Source: Cytobacillus pseudoceanisediminis
GTDB taxonomy: Bacteria; Bacillota; Bacilli; Bacillales; Cytobacillaceae
Reading direction: 5' to 3'
Assembly: GCF_023516215.1 (NCBI RefSeq)
Contig: NZ_CP097349.1
Coordinates: forward strand, 2,294,001 to 2,358,000
Length of the DNA: 64,000 nt
Part shown: positions 1 to 13,798 of the stretch, piece after piece
How positions within the stretch are numbered: the first letter of the stretch is position 1
How the letters are laid out: the number at the start of each line of letters is the position of its first letter
Made by a program: the position numbers and the translations under genes
The notes under the pieces: model-generated
What the model saw: only the letters and a program-made list of their open reading frames with translations
What the model was told of the DNA's origin: nothing
Database searches by the model: none

Positions 1-237
1 ATCAGCCAGGTCGATATGAGCAATTACTTTCGAATCTTTTTCATCGAAAGTGTCGGTGTAAACATCATGTCTTGAAAGAGCCTGAAAGGTTAATGGTGCT
101 ACAAACTTAGCAGCCGATTCACTTAGGATAACTTTCACCTGCGCTCCAGCCTGAGTAAGCTTGCTCGTTAAGGCTGCAGCTTTATAAACAGCAATTCCGC
201 CGGTTACACATAATAATATCTTCTTTCCAGTCAGCAT
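1..237 (-). CDS. coaBC: CoaBC bifunctional phosphopantothenoylcysteine decarboxylase/synthetase, N-terminal part (runs off the window)
   Basis: Coenzyme A biosynthesis: the CoaC half of this flavoprotein decarboxylates 4'-phosphopantothenoylcysteine. Only the first 79 codons are present; the gene continues past base 1. The translation opens MLTGKKILLCVTGGIAVYK, the typical CoaC/Dfp flavoprotein N terminus with its GGIA(V/A)YK motif, followed by the expected SKLTQAGAQVKV strand-helix segment. The ATG at 235-237 follows a GGTGGGG ribosome binding site. It lies downstream of rpoZ, as in B. subtilis, but two hairpins separate them (279-321 and 395-425), so it may have its own promoter. The family is clear; the synthetase half cannot be judged. 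Confidence 0.93.
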   Translation of the reverse strand, partial: MLTGKKILLCVTGGIAVYKAAALTSKLTQAGAQVKVILSESAAKFVAPLTFQALSRHDVYTDTFDEKDSKVIAHIDLAD

Positions 238-278
238 TATATGACCCCACCAATCTAAAAAAATAATTCATCTCTATG

Positions 279-321
279 AAAAACGGCCTGCTATATATTT
301 CTATAAGCAGCACTGGCCGTT
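279..321 (-). other. Hairpin with short U-tail in the coaBC leader
   Basis: On the minus strand AACGGCC and GGCCGTT form the outer stem, TGCT and AGCA can extend it, and TTT follows. It lies between the stronger rpoZ terminator and the coaBC start. It could be a second, weak terminator or an attenuator-like element in a coaBC leader. Function is not known. Confidence 0.45.
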
Positions 322-394
322 AATGGCTTAGTTTTCATGATAGTTTTATTATGCAAGAAGAGCAGTGAATTTTCATCTAATAAAACCTTTAAAC

Positions 395-425
395 AAAAAT
401 AACAACCTTTTAAAAGGTTGTTATT
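395..425 (-). terminator. Rho-independent terminator after rpoZ
   Basis: The minus strand reads AATAACAACC, TTTTAAAA, GGTTGTTATT and then a U run. The stem is perfect and begins 9 bases past the rpoZ stop, ending the remA-gmk-rpoZ transcript. Confidence 0.85.
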
Positions 426-433
426 CAGCGATT

Positions 434-655
434 TTACTCGTATGATTCATTCGCAGTCTTTTCACCAAGCCGATAATGAAGCTGGTCCGCATGGATTTCC
501 TCAAGTGCTTTTCCCACATTTTTATGTGATTTATAGCTCTCAAGCTGTGGTCTGGCATTAAGCTGAAGCTTACGGGCACGCTTGGCAGCAACAGAAACAA
601 GTGAATATTTGGAATCAATCTTTGTCATTAGAGAATCAATAGAAGGATAAAGCAT
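434..655 (-). CDS. rpoZ: RNA polymerase omega subunit
   Basis: Small subunit that helps assemble and stabilise RNA polymerase by clamping the beta' C-terminal region. It has 73 residues, close to the B. subtilis length. The N terminus [20 protein letters not shown] and the following VAAKRARKL helix are the conserved omega core. The gene begins 2 bases after the gmk stop and is followed by a strong terminator, so it is probably the last gene of a yloC-remA-gmk-rpoZ transcription unit. A second reading frame overlaps it but shows no family features and is ignored. Confidence 0.95.
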   Translation of the reverse strand: MLYPSIDSLMTKIDSKYSLVSVAAKRARKLQLNARPQLESYKSHKNVGKALEEIHADQLHYRLGEKTANESYE

Positions 656-657
656 AT

Positions 658-1272
<615 letters not shown>

Positions 1273-1282
1273 TTATAAAATC

Positions 1283-1546
1283 CTACCCTTCCTCAACAAT
1301 TTCATCACGGTCATTTAATCGGTGCGCAACAGTTTCCGGCTGGACCGCAGACAAAATGACATGGTCACTGTCCATAACGATAACAGCCCGGGTGCGCCTT
1401 CCATATGTAGCATCTATTAAAGAGCCCCGGTCACGTGCGTCCTGAATGATCCGTTTAATCGGGGCAGATTCTGGACTGACTATTGATATTATCCGGTTGG
1501 CAGAGACAATATTGCCAAATCCGATATTGATCAGTTTAATTGACAT
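1283..1546 (-). CDS. remA: Extracellular matrix regulator RemA (DUF370)
   Basis: DNA-binding activator of biofilm matrix operons and osmoprotection genes in B. subtilis, where it forms oligomeric rings. The 87-residue product opens [19 protein letters not shown] and carries the conserved [12 protein letters not shown] segment near residue 50, both diagnostic of the family. The ATG follows GGAGG at good spacing. It is flanked by yloC and gmk, the standard order. The regulatory role is transferred from B. subtilis and is not shown by this sequence. Confidence 0.95.
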   Translation of the reverse strand: MSIKLINIGFGNIVSANRIISIVSPESAPIKRIIQDARDRGSLIDATYGRRTRAVIVMDSDHVILSAVQPETVAHRLNDRDEIVEEG

Positions 1547-1606
1547 TTGGGTCCTCCAATCATCAGTTATTTATTTTGACCCCCAGAGCCGGAATCTAAA
1601 CAACTG

Positions 1607-2479
1607 CTATTCAATATTTTGAACTTGTTCCTTCATTTTTTCCAGTAAACTCTTTATTTCAACCACTTCGGCAGCTATCTCTGCACTGTTTGCCTTGGAG
1701 CCGATTGTATTGGCCTCCCGGTTCATTTCCTGCAGAATAAAGTCAAGTTTTCTTCCAGCCGGTTCTGAAAGCTGAAGGGTCTTTTCAAATTGGCTAATAT
1801 GACTTTGAAGTCTTGTCAGTTCTTCACTGATATCCGCTTTATCAGCGAACATCGCTACCTCTGTTAAAATTCTCGGTTCATCCACCTGGCCATCAAGAAA
1901 TTCTCTCATACGCTTTTCCAATCTCTCCCGGTAAAGCTGCACGACTTTTGGAGTGTACTCTCTCAGCTTGAGGACCCTGCTGCTTAAAAGACTAAGATGG
2001 CTTCGTAGATCTTTTTCCAGCTCATCCCCCTCAAGCCTCCTCATCTCAGTTAACTGCAGGCATGCTTCTTCAGCAGCAGAAAGGACCAGCTGGCTCAATT
2101 CTTCATTGCCGGACTCCTTTTCTTCTATACCAATCAGTTCTTCCCGTATGATATTCCCGATGGATAGATCCGTTGAGATTTGGTACTTTGTTTGAATTGC
2201 AGTTATGTATTGATAATATTCATCCAATAGTTCCCAATCAACATTAACTTTCCTGCTGGACAGGCCATCGCCGTCAATGGTGATATAAACCTCGATTCTG
2301 CCTCTTTTGATATGCCCGTTAAGCTTTTTCTTAATCTTGTCTTCGATATGCATCAGCTGTCTGGGCATTCTGATCTGAAACTCGGAAAAACGATGGTTTA
2401 CAGTCTTTATTTCAACCGTAATGGAACATTGCCCGGATTCTTTCTTGCTTCTGCCATAACCAGTCATGCTTACTGCCAT
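1607..2479 (-). CDS. yloC: YicC/YloC-family endoribonuclease
   Basis: A 290-residue member of the YicC family, whose E. coli member is an RNase linked to small-RNA turnover; the B. subtilis homologue is YloC. It begins MAVSMTGYGR, the family signature, and ends with the conserved ALSEPAGRKLDFILQEMNRE-like region near residue 240 (here LSEPAGRKLDF), followed by the NTIGSKAN motif. The start has an AAAGGAAG ribosome binding site. It lies downstream of yloB, separated by a terminator, and probably starts the remA-gmk-rpoZ unit. Its substrate in Firmicutes is not established. Confidence 0.93.
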   Translation of the reverse strand: MAVSMTGYGRSKKESGQCSITVEIKTVNHRFSEFQIRMPRQLMHIEDKIKKKLNGHIKRGRIEVYITIDGDGLSSRKVNVDWELLDEYYQYITAIQTKYQISTDLSIGNIIREELIGIEEKESGNEELSQLVLSAAEEACLQLTEMRRLEGDELEKDLRSHLSLLSSRVLKLREYTPKVVQLYRERLEKRMREFLDGQVDEPRILTEVAMFADKADISEELTRLQSHISQFEKTLQLSEPAGRKLDFILQEMNREANTIGSKANSAEIAAEVVEIKSLLEKMKEQVQNIE

Positions 2480-2602
2480 TTCTCACACTTCCTTTTGGGA
2501 AAAGCACAGCTTATAAAAAGCACTATTACTTTCAGTTAGCGGCATGATGCCTGTGCAGTTATGTATAAAAATCAAGTAATGATGTAGATTTATATGTTTG
2601 CG

Positions 2603-2639
2603 CAAAAAAGAAAGGTAATAGAGTTCTTCTCTACTACCT
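2603..2639 (-). terminator. Terminator after yloB
   Basis: The minus strand has an 11-bp stem (AGGTAGTAGAG with CTCTATTACCT, one G-U pair) and a U-rich tail. It sits just past the yloB stop codon. Confidence 0.8.
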
Positions 2640-2657
2640 AAAGGATTATAACATATT

Positions 2658-5335
2658 TCATTTTGTTTTTCTTGCCAAAAATGTGCCTGCCAGTAAAAAT
2701 GTTGGTACGGCTGAGAGTCCTGTGATCATAAACCAGTCGCGCAATTCAATTGGGACGGTGTGAAAAATTGGCTGAAGCGGCGGATAGTATATGACAACCA
2801 GCACTAAAGCAAGGGACGAGATGACTGCCCAGACTAAATATTTATTGCCGAAAGGATTTCTCGAGAATACAGATTTTTCACTGCGGCAATCAAATACATG
2901 AATCAGCTGTGCCATTACCAATGTAGCAAATGCTACTGTCTGTGCATACGCAAGATGTTCCGGATTTGCCCTATAGGCAAAAATGAACGCCAGCAATGTC
3001 ACAAGGCCAATTAAAAAACCTCTGGAAACTACTTTCCAGCCAAGCCCTCTTGAAAATACACCTTCCTTTGGACTCCTCGGCTTCCGCTTCATCACATTTT
3101 CCTCTGGCTGGTCAAGGCCAAGAGCCATTGCAGGAAGTCCATCCGTTACAAGGTTCACCCAGAGAATCTGGATTGGCACTAAGGGCAGCGGAAGGGCAAG
3201 AAGCATAGCAAACAGCATAACCAGAATTTCACCAACATTGGATGCAAGCAGATATCTGATAAACTTTCGAATATTCTCGTAAATATTTCTTCCTTCTTTT
3301 ATCGCGGCTTTTATGGTAGCAAAATTGTCATCGAGCAGTACCAGAGCGGAGGCCTCTTTGGCAACATCGGTCCCTGTTATGCCCATCGATATTCCGATAT
3401 CTGCTGCTTTAATGGCCGGGGCATCATTGACACCATCCCCTGTCATGGCAACAATATGGCCTCTGTTCTGGAGAGCCTTTACAATTTTCAATTTATGCTC
3501 AGGTGATACTCTGGCAAATACTGCGACATCCTCAACCACATCTTCAAGATCTTCAACCGCCATCTCTGCCAGGTCTTTGCCCTGAAGGACTTTAGAGCCT
3601 TGTGTTAAAATGCCTAACTGCTTGGCAATTGCCTGTGCAGTAATCACATGATCTCCTGTAATCATGATCGTTTTAATTCCTGCTTCCTTGCATTCCTTGA
3701 CTGCTTCCCTTACCTCAGGCCTTGGCGGATCAATCATCCCCTGCAGCCCGATAAATGTTAATCCCTTCTCCGCCTCTTTCTCATCAAGAATGACATTTTT
3801 TGAGGGGATTTCCTTAAAGCCAATCGCTATCGTTCTCAAGGCTTGAGAAGCTAGATCTTCTATCGCTCCCTGAATTTCACCTGTGAGCTCCCTCGAAAGA
3901 ATCTGACGCTTCCCCTCCCAAAGAACCGATTCACTCTTTCCGACTAATACATCGGGTGCTCCTTTGGTTACTATAAATTGCCTTCCGTTATGATCCTTTA
4001 CCACAACACTCATCATTTTTCGGGCTGAGTCAAACGGAAACTCATTGATAATCTGGAATTGGTTTAACAGACTGCTCCTGTTATAGCCCGCCTTCATGGC
4101 CGCTACTAGCAGAGCCCCTTCTGTCGGATCTCCATCAATCACAAACTCATTATTTTTCTGCTGTATTTCAGCATGGTTGCATAACATGCCAAACATCAGC
4201 ATTTGCTGGAGTGCTTTATCACTTTTCGGTTCAATTTGATTCTCATTTCTATAAAAATGGCCTTGCGGCTCATAGCCGATACCATCTACTCTCCACTCTT
4301 TCCCGCCGCTCCAGAGATGCGTAACTGTCATTTTGTTTTGAGTCATAGTGCCAGTTTTGTCTGAACATATCACAGATGCACAGCCCAGTGTTTCAACCGC
4401 TGGAAGCTTCCGGACGATTGCTTTTTTCTTATCATTCTTTGTACCCCAAGCGACAGAGCTACCGTCACGATGGCCGGGAGCCCTTCTGGAATGGCTGCTA
4501 CTGCCAAGGAAACACCGGCAAGGAACATTGTATATAATTCCTGCCCCTGCACCACACCAGCCACAACAACAAGGACAGTCAGTAAAATCGCTGCCGTAAT
4601 GAGGATTTTGCCCAGCTGTTCCAATCTTCTCTGAAGCGGAGTCGTCATTGTTTCAGCATTCTGCAGAAGATCAGCAATCTGCCCCATGGCAGTATTCATC
4701 CCTGTTCCGACAACTACGCCCAGTCCATTGCCACGGGTTACCATAGTCCCCATAAAAGCCATGTTCTCCATATCTCCAATAGCCAGATTAGCAGTTTTCA
4801 AGGAACCGGTCCTTTTTTGGACAGGAAGAGATTCTCCAGTCAAAGCGGATTCCTCAATTTCCAGGCTATTGGACTCTACGATTCTCATATCTGCTCCAAT
4901 TCTGTCACCTGTCGCAAATTTCAATAGGTCCCCTGCCACCACTTCTTTGGAAGGGATCTTCTTCCATTGTCCATCACGCAATGCAATAACTTGAGGAGCT
5001 GATAATTCCTTAAGTGCGTGCAAAGACTTTTCCGCTTTTCTCTCCTGAAAGAAACCCAAAAAGCCATTTATGACTACAATTGCAATAATGGCAATTGCAT
5101 CAATATATTCACCAAGCAGCCCTGATATTAAGGTTGCTGCTAACAGGACAAGAACCATGAAATCTTTAAATTGACTAAAAAATAAGAGTAAAGCTGACTG
5201 CTTTTCTCCCTCTTTCAACTCATTATAACCATATTGTTTATGCCGTTTTTTTACATCATCCTCTGTTAAGCCCGCCTTAATATCTGTATTTAAGGCTTGC
5301 TCAACCTCCCTTTCATTCATTTCATGGAACTTCAT
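2658..5335 (-). CDS. yloB: Calcium-translocating P-type ATPase (YloB type), frameshifted
   Basis: SERCA-like P2A-type ATPase that pumps Ca2+ out of the cytoplasm; in B. subtilis it is linked to germination and calcium homeostasis. Two open segments (upstream 4370-5335, downstream to 2658) join to about 892 residues, matching the 890 of B. subtilis. The cation N domain is followed by TGES (actuator), the PEGLP membrane motif, the phosphorylation site DKTGT and TGDGVNDAPA. The break is at a six-base run at 4422-4427; a seventh base restores ...RKKAIVRKLPAVETLG into the DKTGT segment. Start ATG 5335 gives MKFHEMNE as in B. subtilis, but the AGGAGG lies unusually far (15 nt) upstream. Confidence 0.9.
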
Positions 5336-5794
5336 CCGGACATCACACTTCCTCCTTTGTGGTTTGAGAAAAGCCATGAGCTGCATGGAGAAGGGATACA
5401 ATAGTAAAGAAATTCATCAGCACTCACAGCCAGACTTTAAGAGAATCCGCCAGATGGCAGACCGTCCTGCTTCTTCTGGTCAATCAAGTGAAGCAGAGTT
5501 GTCCAATCTCACTCTAAAGAAAGCATATTCAGCCCTGTCCAAAAAAATGCTATTATTAAAAAGAAAAGCGGAAGCGCCTTGCCCACCCCCGGTATCTCGA
5601 GGGGGTAGGCTGCTTGCGCCAGACAGTTATCGAAGTACGAAGATATATATTCTGATATTATAGAAAAGCGGAACCCCCTAGCGAAGACATTAAGCCAAGT
5701 CTTAAAACTTGATTTTTATTATTTAAATGAAAGAATAATGTATATCTGCAGCAAGTGATAGGCTGTTATTTTTAATAGAAGAGGATGTTCCAAT
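5336..5794. other. Divergent intergenic region between yloB and rqcH
   Basis: It separates two divergent genes and must hold both promoters, which I could not place with confidence. It contains one full copy of an interspersed repeat (5563-5636) and a 10-base start of a second copy (GAAAAGCGGA at 5663). An open frame crossing it on the plus strand includes the repeat and has no protein-like features. I see no RNA gene. Confidence 0.6.
5563..5636 (+). repeat. Interspersed palindromic repeat, copy A
   Basis: One of three related ~70-75 bp elements in the window (others at 31477-31547 and 38564-38636). Shared blocks are GAAAAGC at the left edge, AAGCGCCTTGCCCACC, CTCGAGGGG and AGACAGTTAT at the right edge. 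This copy diverges in the right arm (TGCTTGCGCC in place of GGCGCT...GAGCT). Confidence 0.8.
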
Positions 5795-7509
5795 ATGTCA
5801 TTTGATGGTTTGTTTACAAGAGCAATGACGAAAGAGCTTATAGATACTTTAAAGGGCGGCAGAATCAATAAGATTCAGCAGCCTTATAAGAATGAAATTA
5901 TTTTAGTTGTGCGGGCAAATGGGAGGAATCACAGGCTCTTGCTGTCAGCCCATCCAAGCTATGCGAGAGTCCAGCTTACCAATGAAGCACATGAAAATCC
6001 ATCAGAGCCTCCGATGTTCTGCATGCTTTTAAGAAAGCATCTGGAAGGATACATACTTGAAGATGTCCATCAAATCGGGCTTGACCGTATAATCGTGTTT
6101 GAAGTTAAAGGCAGGAATGAGATTGGTGATACATCCTATAAACAGCTGATTGTTGAGATAATGGGCAGACACAGTAATATTACATTGGTGGATAAATCCC
6201 GCAATATTATTCTAGATAGCGTCAAACATGTATCTTATGCAGTTAATAGCCATCGTGCGATTTTGCCTGGACAGGAGTATATTCTCCCTCCGTCCCAGGA
6301 TAAAATGAATCCTTTCGAAGCAGACAAAGACGATATACTTCGTAAGATCGACTTTAACAGCGGGAAAGTGGATAAACAGCTCGTAGCGAGCTTCGCTGGA
6401 ATTTCACCGCTTTTTGCAAAAGAAGTCATACACCAAGCTGGTCTTATAAACAGAACAACTGTTCCAAACAGCTTCCAGCAATTAATAGGCTCCCTAAAGG
6501 ACCATTCCATAAGGCCAGCCATTACAGCAGGTGAACAAAAGGAAAGCTTTTATTTATTGCCTCTCCAGCATATAAAAGGGGAAAGCAGGGAATTTAATTC
6601 CTTGAGCGAAATGCTGGACCGCTTTTATTTTGGAAAAGCGGAAAGAGACCGGGTCAAACAGCAATCCAATGACCTTGAACGATTTATAGTAAATGAGAAA
6701 GAAAAGAATGAGAAAAAATTGAAAAGCTAAAAAGAACCCTCCATGAAGCAGAAAATGCCGATAAACATCAATTATATGGAGAATTAATCACAGCCAATAT
6801 TTATGCGATCCAAAAAGGGATGAAGGAAGCGGAAGTCATCAATTATTACGATGAAAATGGCGGAGCGGTTATCATTCCGCTGGATCCACAGAAGACTCCT
6901 TCAGAGAATGCACAAAAATATTTTACAAAATACCAAAAAGCAAAAAATGCAGTAATTGCCGTAAAAGAGCAAATTAAGAAGGCGGAAGAGGAAGCGTCAT
7001 ACTTCGATTCTCTTCTGCAGCAAGTAGAAACTGCATCAACAAGAGACATTGCCGAAATTAGAGAAGAGCTTGTTGAAGGCGGTTATATTAGAGAAAGGCA
7101 AAGACGGGGCAATAAAAAACAGCAGAGCCTTAAGCCTGTTCTTGACCGCTATACTTCCACAGACGGAACCGAAATATTGGTTGGAAAAAACAACAAGCAG
7201 AATGATTATTTAACGAACAAGTTGGCCGCAAGGGATGAGATCTGGCTGCATACAAAGGATATCCCTGGTTCACATGTGGTTATCCGAAGCAAGGAACCGG
7301 CAGAAAATACAATTCTTGAAGCTGCATCTCTCGCAGCATACTTCAGCAAAGCCCGTAATTCCAGTTCAGTACCAGTTGACTTCACCCAAGTCCGGCATGT
7401 TAAAAAACCAAGTGGAGCGAAACCTGGATTTGTCATATATGACCATCAGCAGACAGTTTACGTTACGCCTGATGAAGAAACGGTGCTGTCATTAAAGCAA
7501 AGTCTGTAA
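5795..7509 (+). CDS. rqcH: Ribosome quality control protein RqcH (Rqc2/NEMF homologue), frameshifted
   Basis: NFACT-family protein that binds stalled 50S subunits carrying peptidyl-tRNA and directs C-terminal alanine tailing. Two frames (5795-6730 and from about 6720 to 7509) join at the six-A run 6713-6718; one more A restores [18 protein letters not shown] across the junction, giving about 571 residues, the family length. The N-terminal NFACT-N domain ([15 protein letters not shown]), the central coiled coil around residues 290-430 and the C-terminal NFACT-R domain ([33 protein letters not shown]) are all recognisable. It stands alone on the plus strand, convergent with pyrE. Confidence 0.93.
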
Positions 7510-7512
7510 ATA

Positions 7513-7549
7513 AATGAAAAAAGCAAGCTCAGATGCTTGCTTTTTCATT
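7513..7549. terminator. Bidirectional terminator between rqcH and pyrE
   Basis: AAATGAAAAAAGCAAGC and GCTTGCTTTTTCATTT form a long inverted repeat around a TCAGAT loop, with A and U tracts on both sides. It can end rqcH on the plus strand and the pyr operon on the minus strand. Confidence 0.88.
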
Positions 7550-7563
7550 TATCAAAAACTGCT

Positions 7564-8185
7564 TTATTGTGTTACTTTTCCCCACTCTGCAGGATCTTTT
7601 CGCCATTCTACCAGCTTCTTCATATCCTTTTCCTGAATATAGCCATTTTCAACGGCTACTTCTGTCAGAGCTTCAATATCGGTCAGGGTATATGCTTCAA
7701 TTTTCTCTTTGTCCAGCATTTCCTTTCCTTTTTCCAGCTGGTATGTAAAGATAGCTGCAACACCCAGCACTTCACAGCCCGCTTCTCTTAAAGCCTTGAC
7801 AGCAGTGATAGCACTTCCTCCTGTTGAAATCAGATCTTCAACAACAACAACCTTCTGGCCTTTGTCAGCTTTTCCTTCAATTTGCTTGCCTTTCCCATGG
7901 CCCTTAGCCTTTGAGCGGACATAGCACATAGGCAGTTCCATAATGTCACTTACCCAGGCAGCATGCGGAATGCCTGCTGTTGCTGTACCTGCAATTAGTT
8001 CTGCTTCAGGAAATTTGTCCAGAATGATTGATTTAAGGCCAGCAGCTATTTCTTTTCTAACTTCAGGGTATGACAATGTAAGACGGTTATCGCAATAGAT
8101 TGGAGCACGTAATCCTGAAGACCATATAAATGGATCGTTTGGGTTTAATGCAACTGCTTTTATATCTAATAATTTTTCTGCTATT

Positions 8186-8196
<11 letters not shown>
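7564..8196 (-). CDS. pyrE: Orotate phosphoribosyltransferase
   Basis: Joins orotate to PRPP to give OMP, the penultimate step of UMP synthesis. The protein has 210 residues. The PRPP-binding motif [14 protein letters not shown] lies near residue 117, and the orotate-binding N-terminal segment [18 protein letters not shown] is present. Its start overlaps the end of pyrF by 11 bases, so the two are translationally coupled. It is the last gene of the pyr operon. In B. subtilis a cys sulphate-assimilation cluster follows pyrE; here rqcH comes next, so that block is absent from this position. Confidence 0.97.
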
Positions 8197-10585
<2,389 letters not shown>

Positions 10586-10589
<4 letters not shown>

Positions 10590-13500
10590 GATAAAACCGC
10601 CTCCCGGACTTGTTCTGGCTTATCCATCGCATCTGCTGAGAAATTCATTGATTCGATTACTTGAAGGATTGCTTCTGCCGTATCCAGGGAAGTAAGGCAT
10701 GGCACGCCATTTTCCACCGATTCACGGCGGATGCGGAAGCCATCTCTGGCAGGCTGCTTTCCTTTTGTTAGAGTATTTATAACAAATTGCGCTTCGCCAT
10801 TTCTGATGACATCCAGAAGGTTTGGCCCTTCTGAGCCGATCTTTCCAGTCACCTTTACAGGAATGCCGGCAGATTTAAGGAATAACGCTGTTCCGCTCGT
10901 TGCCATTAGCCTGTAGCCGATGGATACAAATCTCTTTGCCAGCTGCAGCGCCTCATCCTTATCCTTATCTGCGACAGTCATTAGTACGGTTCCAAACGGC
11001 TGGATTTTCATGCCGGAAGCAACAAGGCCTTTATAAAGGGCTTTTTCAAGCGTTGAATCTTTTCCCATAACTTCTCCAGTTGACTTCATTTCAGGCCCTA
11101 AAGTGATGTCTACTCTTCTTAATTTTGCAAAAGAGAACACTGGGACTTTTACAAACACGCCTTTTCTCTCCGGCAGGAGGCCAGATCCGCAGCCCTGCTG
11201 AGCCAATGTTTGGCCCATGATAACTTTCGTGGCGATTTTGGCCATTGGCACGTTTGTAATCTTGCTCAAGAAAGGAACCGTCCGGCTTGAACGCGGGTTG
11301 ACTTCCAGGACATATACTTCCCCTTTTGCCACTACATACTGGATATTCAGGAGACCTATAATGCCAAGGCCCTTAGCCATCTTCTCGGTATACTCAACAA
11401 GCTTGTCTTTGATTGCTTCTGATATATTTTGCGGAGGATAGACGGCAATGGAATCTCCTGAGTGTACTCCAGCTCTTTCAATATGCTCCATGATGCCTGG
11501 AATAAGCACATTTTCTCCATCCGAAATGGCGTCCACTTCTATCTCCTTCCCAGTCAGATACCGGTCGATCAATACTGGATGCTCTGGATTTACTTTAACA
11601 GCGTTTTCCATATAATGAAGAAGCTCGGCTTCTTTATATACTATCTCCATGGCCCTTCCGCCAAGTACATATGATGGTCGGACAACTACGGGATAACCGA
11701 TTTCACCAGCAACCGCTACTGCCTGCTCCACTGATAAGGCAGTCTTTCCTTTTGGCATCGGAATGCCAAGCTCTGCAAGAGCTTGCTCAAATTTATCCCG
11801 GTCTTCTGCCCGGTCTACATTTTCAAGAGAAGTTCCGAGAATTTTCACGCCTCTCTTTACCAGATCTGCTGCAAGGTTAATCGCTGTTTGTCCGCCAAAT
11901 TGCACAACTACACCTTCTGGCTTCTCAAGATCAATGATGTGCATAACATCTTCAATCGTCAGCGGCTCAAAATATAGCTTATCGGAGATGCTAAAGTCAG
12001 TAGAAACAGTTTCCGGATTATTATTAATGATGATTGCTTCATAACCTGCTTCCTTGATGGCCCATACTGCGTGGACAGTTGAATAGTCAAACTCCACTCC
12101 CTGGCCAATTCGGATAGGTCCTGAGCCGAGAACAACAACACTTTTGCGGCCGGTTACATCCGATTCGTTCTCATCTTCGTAAGTTCCATAGAAATACGGT
12201 GTTTCAGATTCAAATTCTGCTGCACATGTATCAACCATTTTATAAACCGGTACAATATCTTGTTCTTTTCTCCAGCTGTATACTTCCATTTCACTTGAAT
12301 CCCACAGCCTGGCAATCACCAGATCGGCAAATCCCATTTCCTTTGCAGCTTTCCCTGTTTCAGGGTCAAAAGGATTTTCTGTTAATACACTCTCAAAATC
12401 TATGATTTTCTTAATCTTATGAAGGAAGAATAGATCAATCATACTCCATTCATGGATCGTCTCGATGGTGACTCCCCTTCTGATGGCTTCTCCGATATAA
12501 AACAAACGTTCATCGCCTGCTTTTCGAATCCGCTTTTCGATCAATTCATTCGAAATTTGGTCAGCGTCCTTCAGCTCAAGATGATAAATGTTGGCTTCAA
12601 GTGAACGGACTGCTTTCAGAAGAGATTCTTCAAATGTGCGGCCTATTGCCATCACTTCACCTGTAGCCTTCATTTGGGTCCCAAGCGAACGGTTCGCAGA
12701 TTCAAATTTATCGAACGGCCAGCGTGGAATTTTTGAGACAATATAATCCAATGCCGGTTCAAAGCAGGCATATGTTTTTCCTGTCACAGGATTCATCATT
12801 TCATCAAGTGTCAGCCCCACCGCTATCTTGGCTGCCAGTTTGGCAATCGGATATCCTGTTGCCTTGGATGCAAGTGCTGATGAACGGCTGACACGCGGGT
12901 TAACTTCAATGATGTAATAATTGAAGCTATCCGGATCAAGTGCCAGCTGGACATTGCATCCTCCTTCAATCTCAAGGGCGCGGATAATTTTTAATGAAGT
13001 GTTTCTAAGCAGCTGATATTCACGATCACTTAAAGTTTGGCTTGGAGCTACAACAATGGAATCACCTGTGTGGACACCTACAGGATCGAAGTTTTCCATA
13101 TTGCAGACAACAATCGCATTGTCATTGGAGTCTCGCATCACTTCATACTCAATTTCTTTGAAGCCCGCAATGCTCTTTTCAAGCAGGCACTGTGTTACAG
13201 GGCTGTTCTTCAAGCCGCTTGTCACAATTTCGATTAACTCTTCTTCATCGTGGCAGATTCCCCCGCCTGTCCCCCCTAATGTAAAAGCAGGGCGTACGAT
13301 GACCGGATAGCCAATCCTATTTACAAATTTATAGGCTTCTTCAAGATTATGGATAATTTCACTTTCAGGCACCGGCTCGCCTAGTTCATTCATCAGATTC
13401 CTGAAAAGATCCCGGTCTTCCGCTTTTTGAATAGCAGATAATTTTGTACCGAGGATTTCAACCCCGCATTCTTCCAACACACCTGATTCAGCAAGTTCTA

Positions 13501-13798
13501 CTGCCAGGTTTAATCCTGTCTGTCCCCCAAGAGTAGGTACAAGGGCATCAGGGCGTTCTTTTCGGATGATGCGGCTGACGAATTCCAGCGTAAGCGGCTC
13601 AATATATACAGCGTCAGCAATTTCAGTATCTGTCATGATGGTGGCAGGATTGGAATTTACTAGAATGACACGATAACCTTCTTCTTTCAATGCAATGCAG
13701 GCCTGTGTTCCAGCATAATCAAACTCTGCTGCCTGTCCGATGACAATTGGTCCTGATCCGATAACTAAAATGCTTTTTATATCTGTACGCTTTGGCAT
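10586..13798 (-). CDS. carB: Carbamoyl-phosphate synthase, large subunit (pyrimidine type)
   Basis: Makes carbamoyl phosphate from bicarbonate, ATP and ammonia supplied by CarA. It is intact at 1070 residues (B. subtilis PyrAB has 1071), the longest uninterrupted gene here. It contains two ATP-grasp halves, each with a GSGPI(V/R)IGQ motif (near residues 13 and 558) and a GGQT(G/A)xNLA motif, and a C-terminal MGS-like allosteric domain beginning around residue 935 ([16 protein letters not shown]). Location in the pyr operon marks it as the pyrimidine isozyme, expected to respond to UMP/PRPP through this domain. Confidence 0.98.

Noticed and set aside
5364..5663. A 99-residue plus-strand reading frame before rqcH
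   Set aside because: It overlaps the yloB start and includes an interspersed repeat; no ribosome binding site or protein-like pattern.
13037..13310. Several open frames antisense to carB, ileS, ftsA and murE
   Set aside because: They are shadows of conserved genes on the other strand, without family features or start signals.
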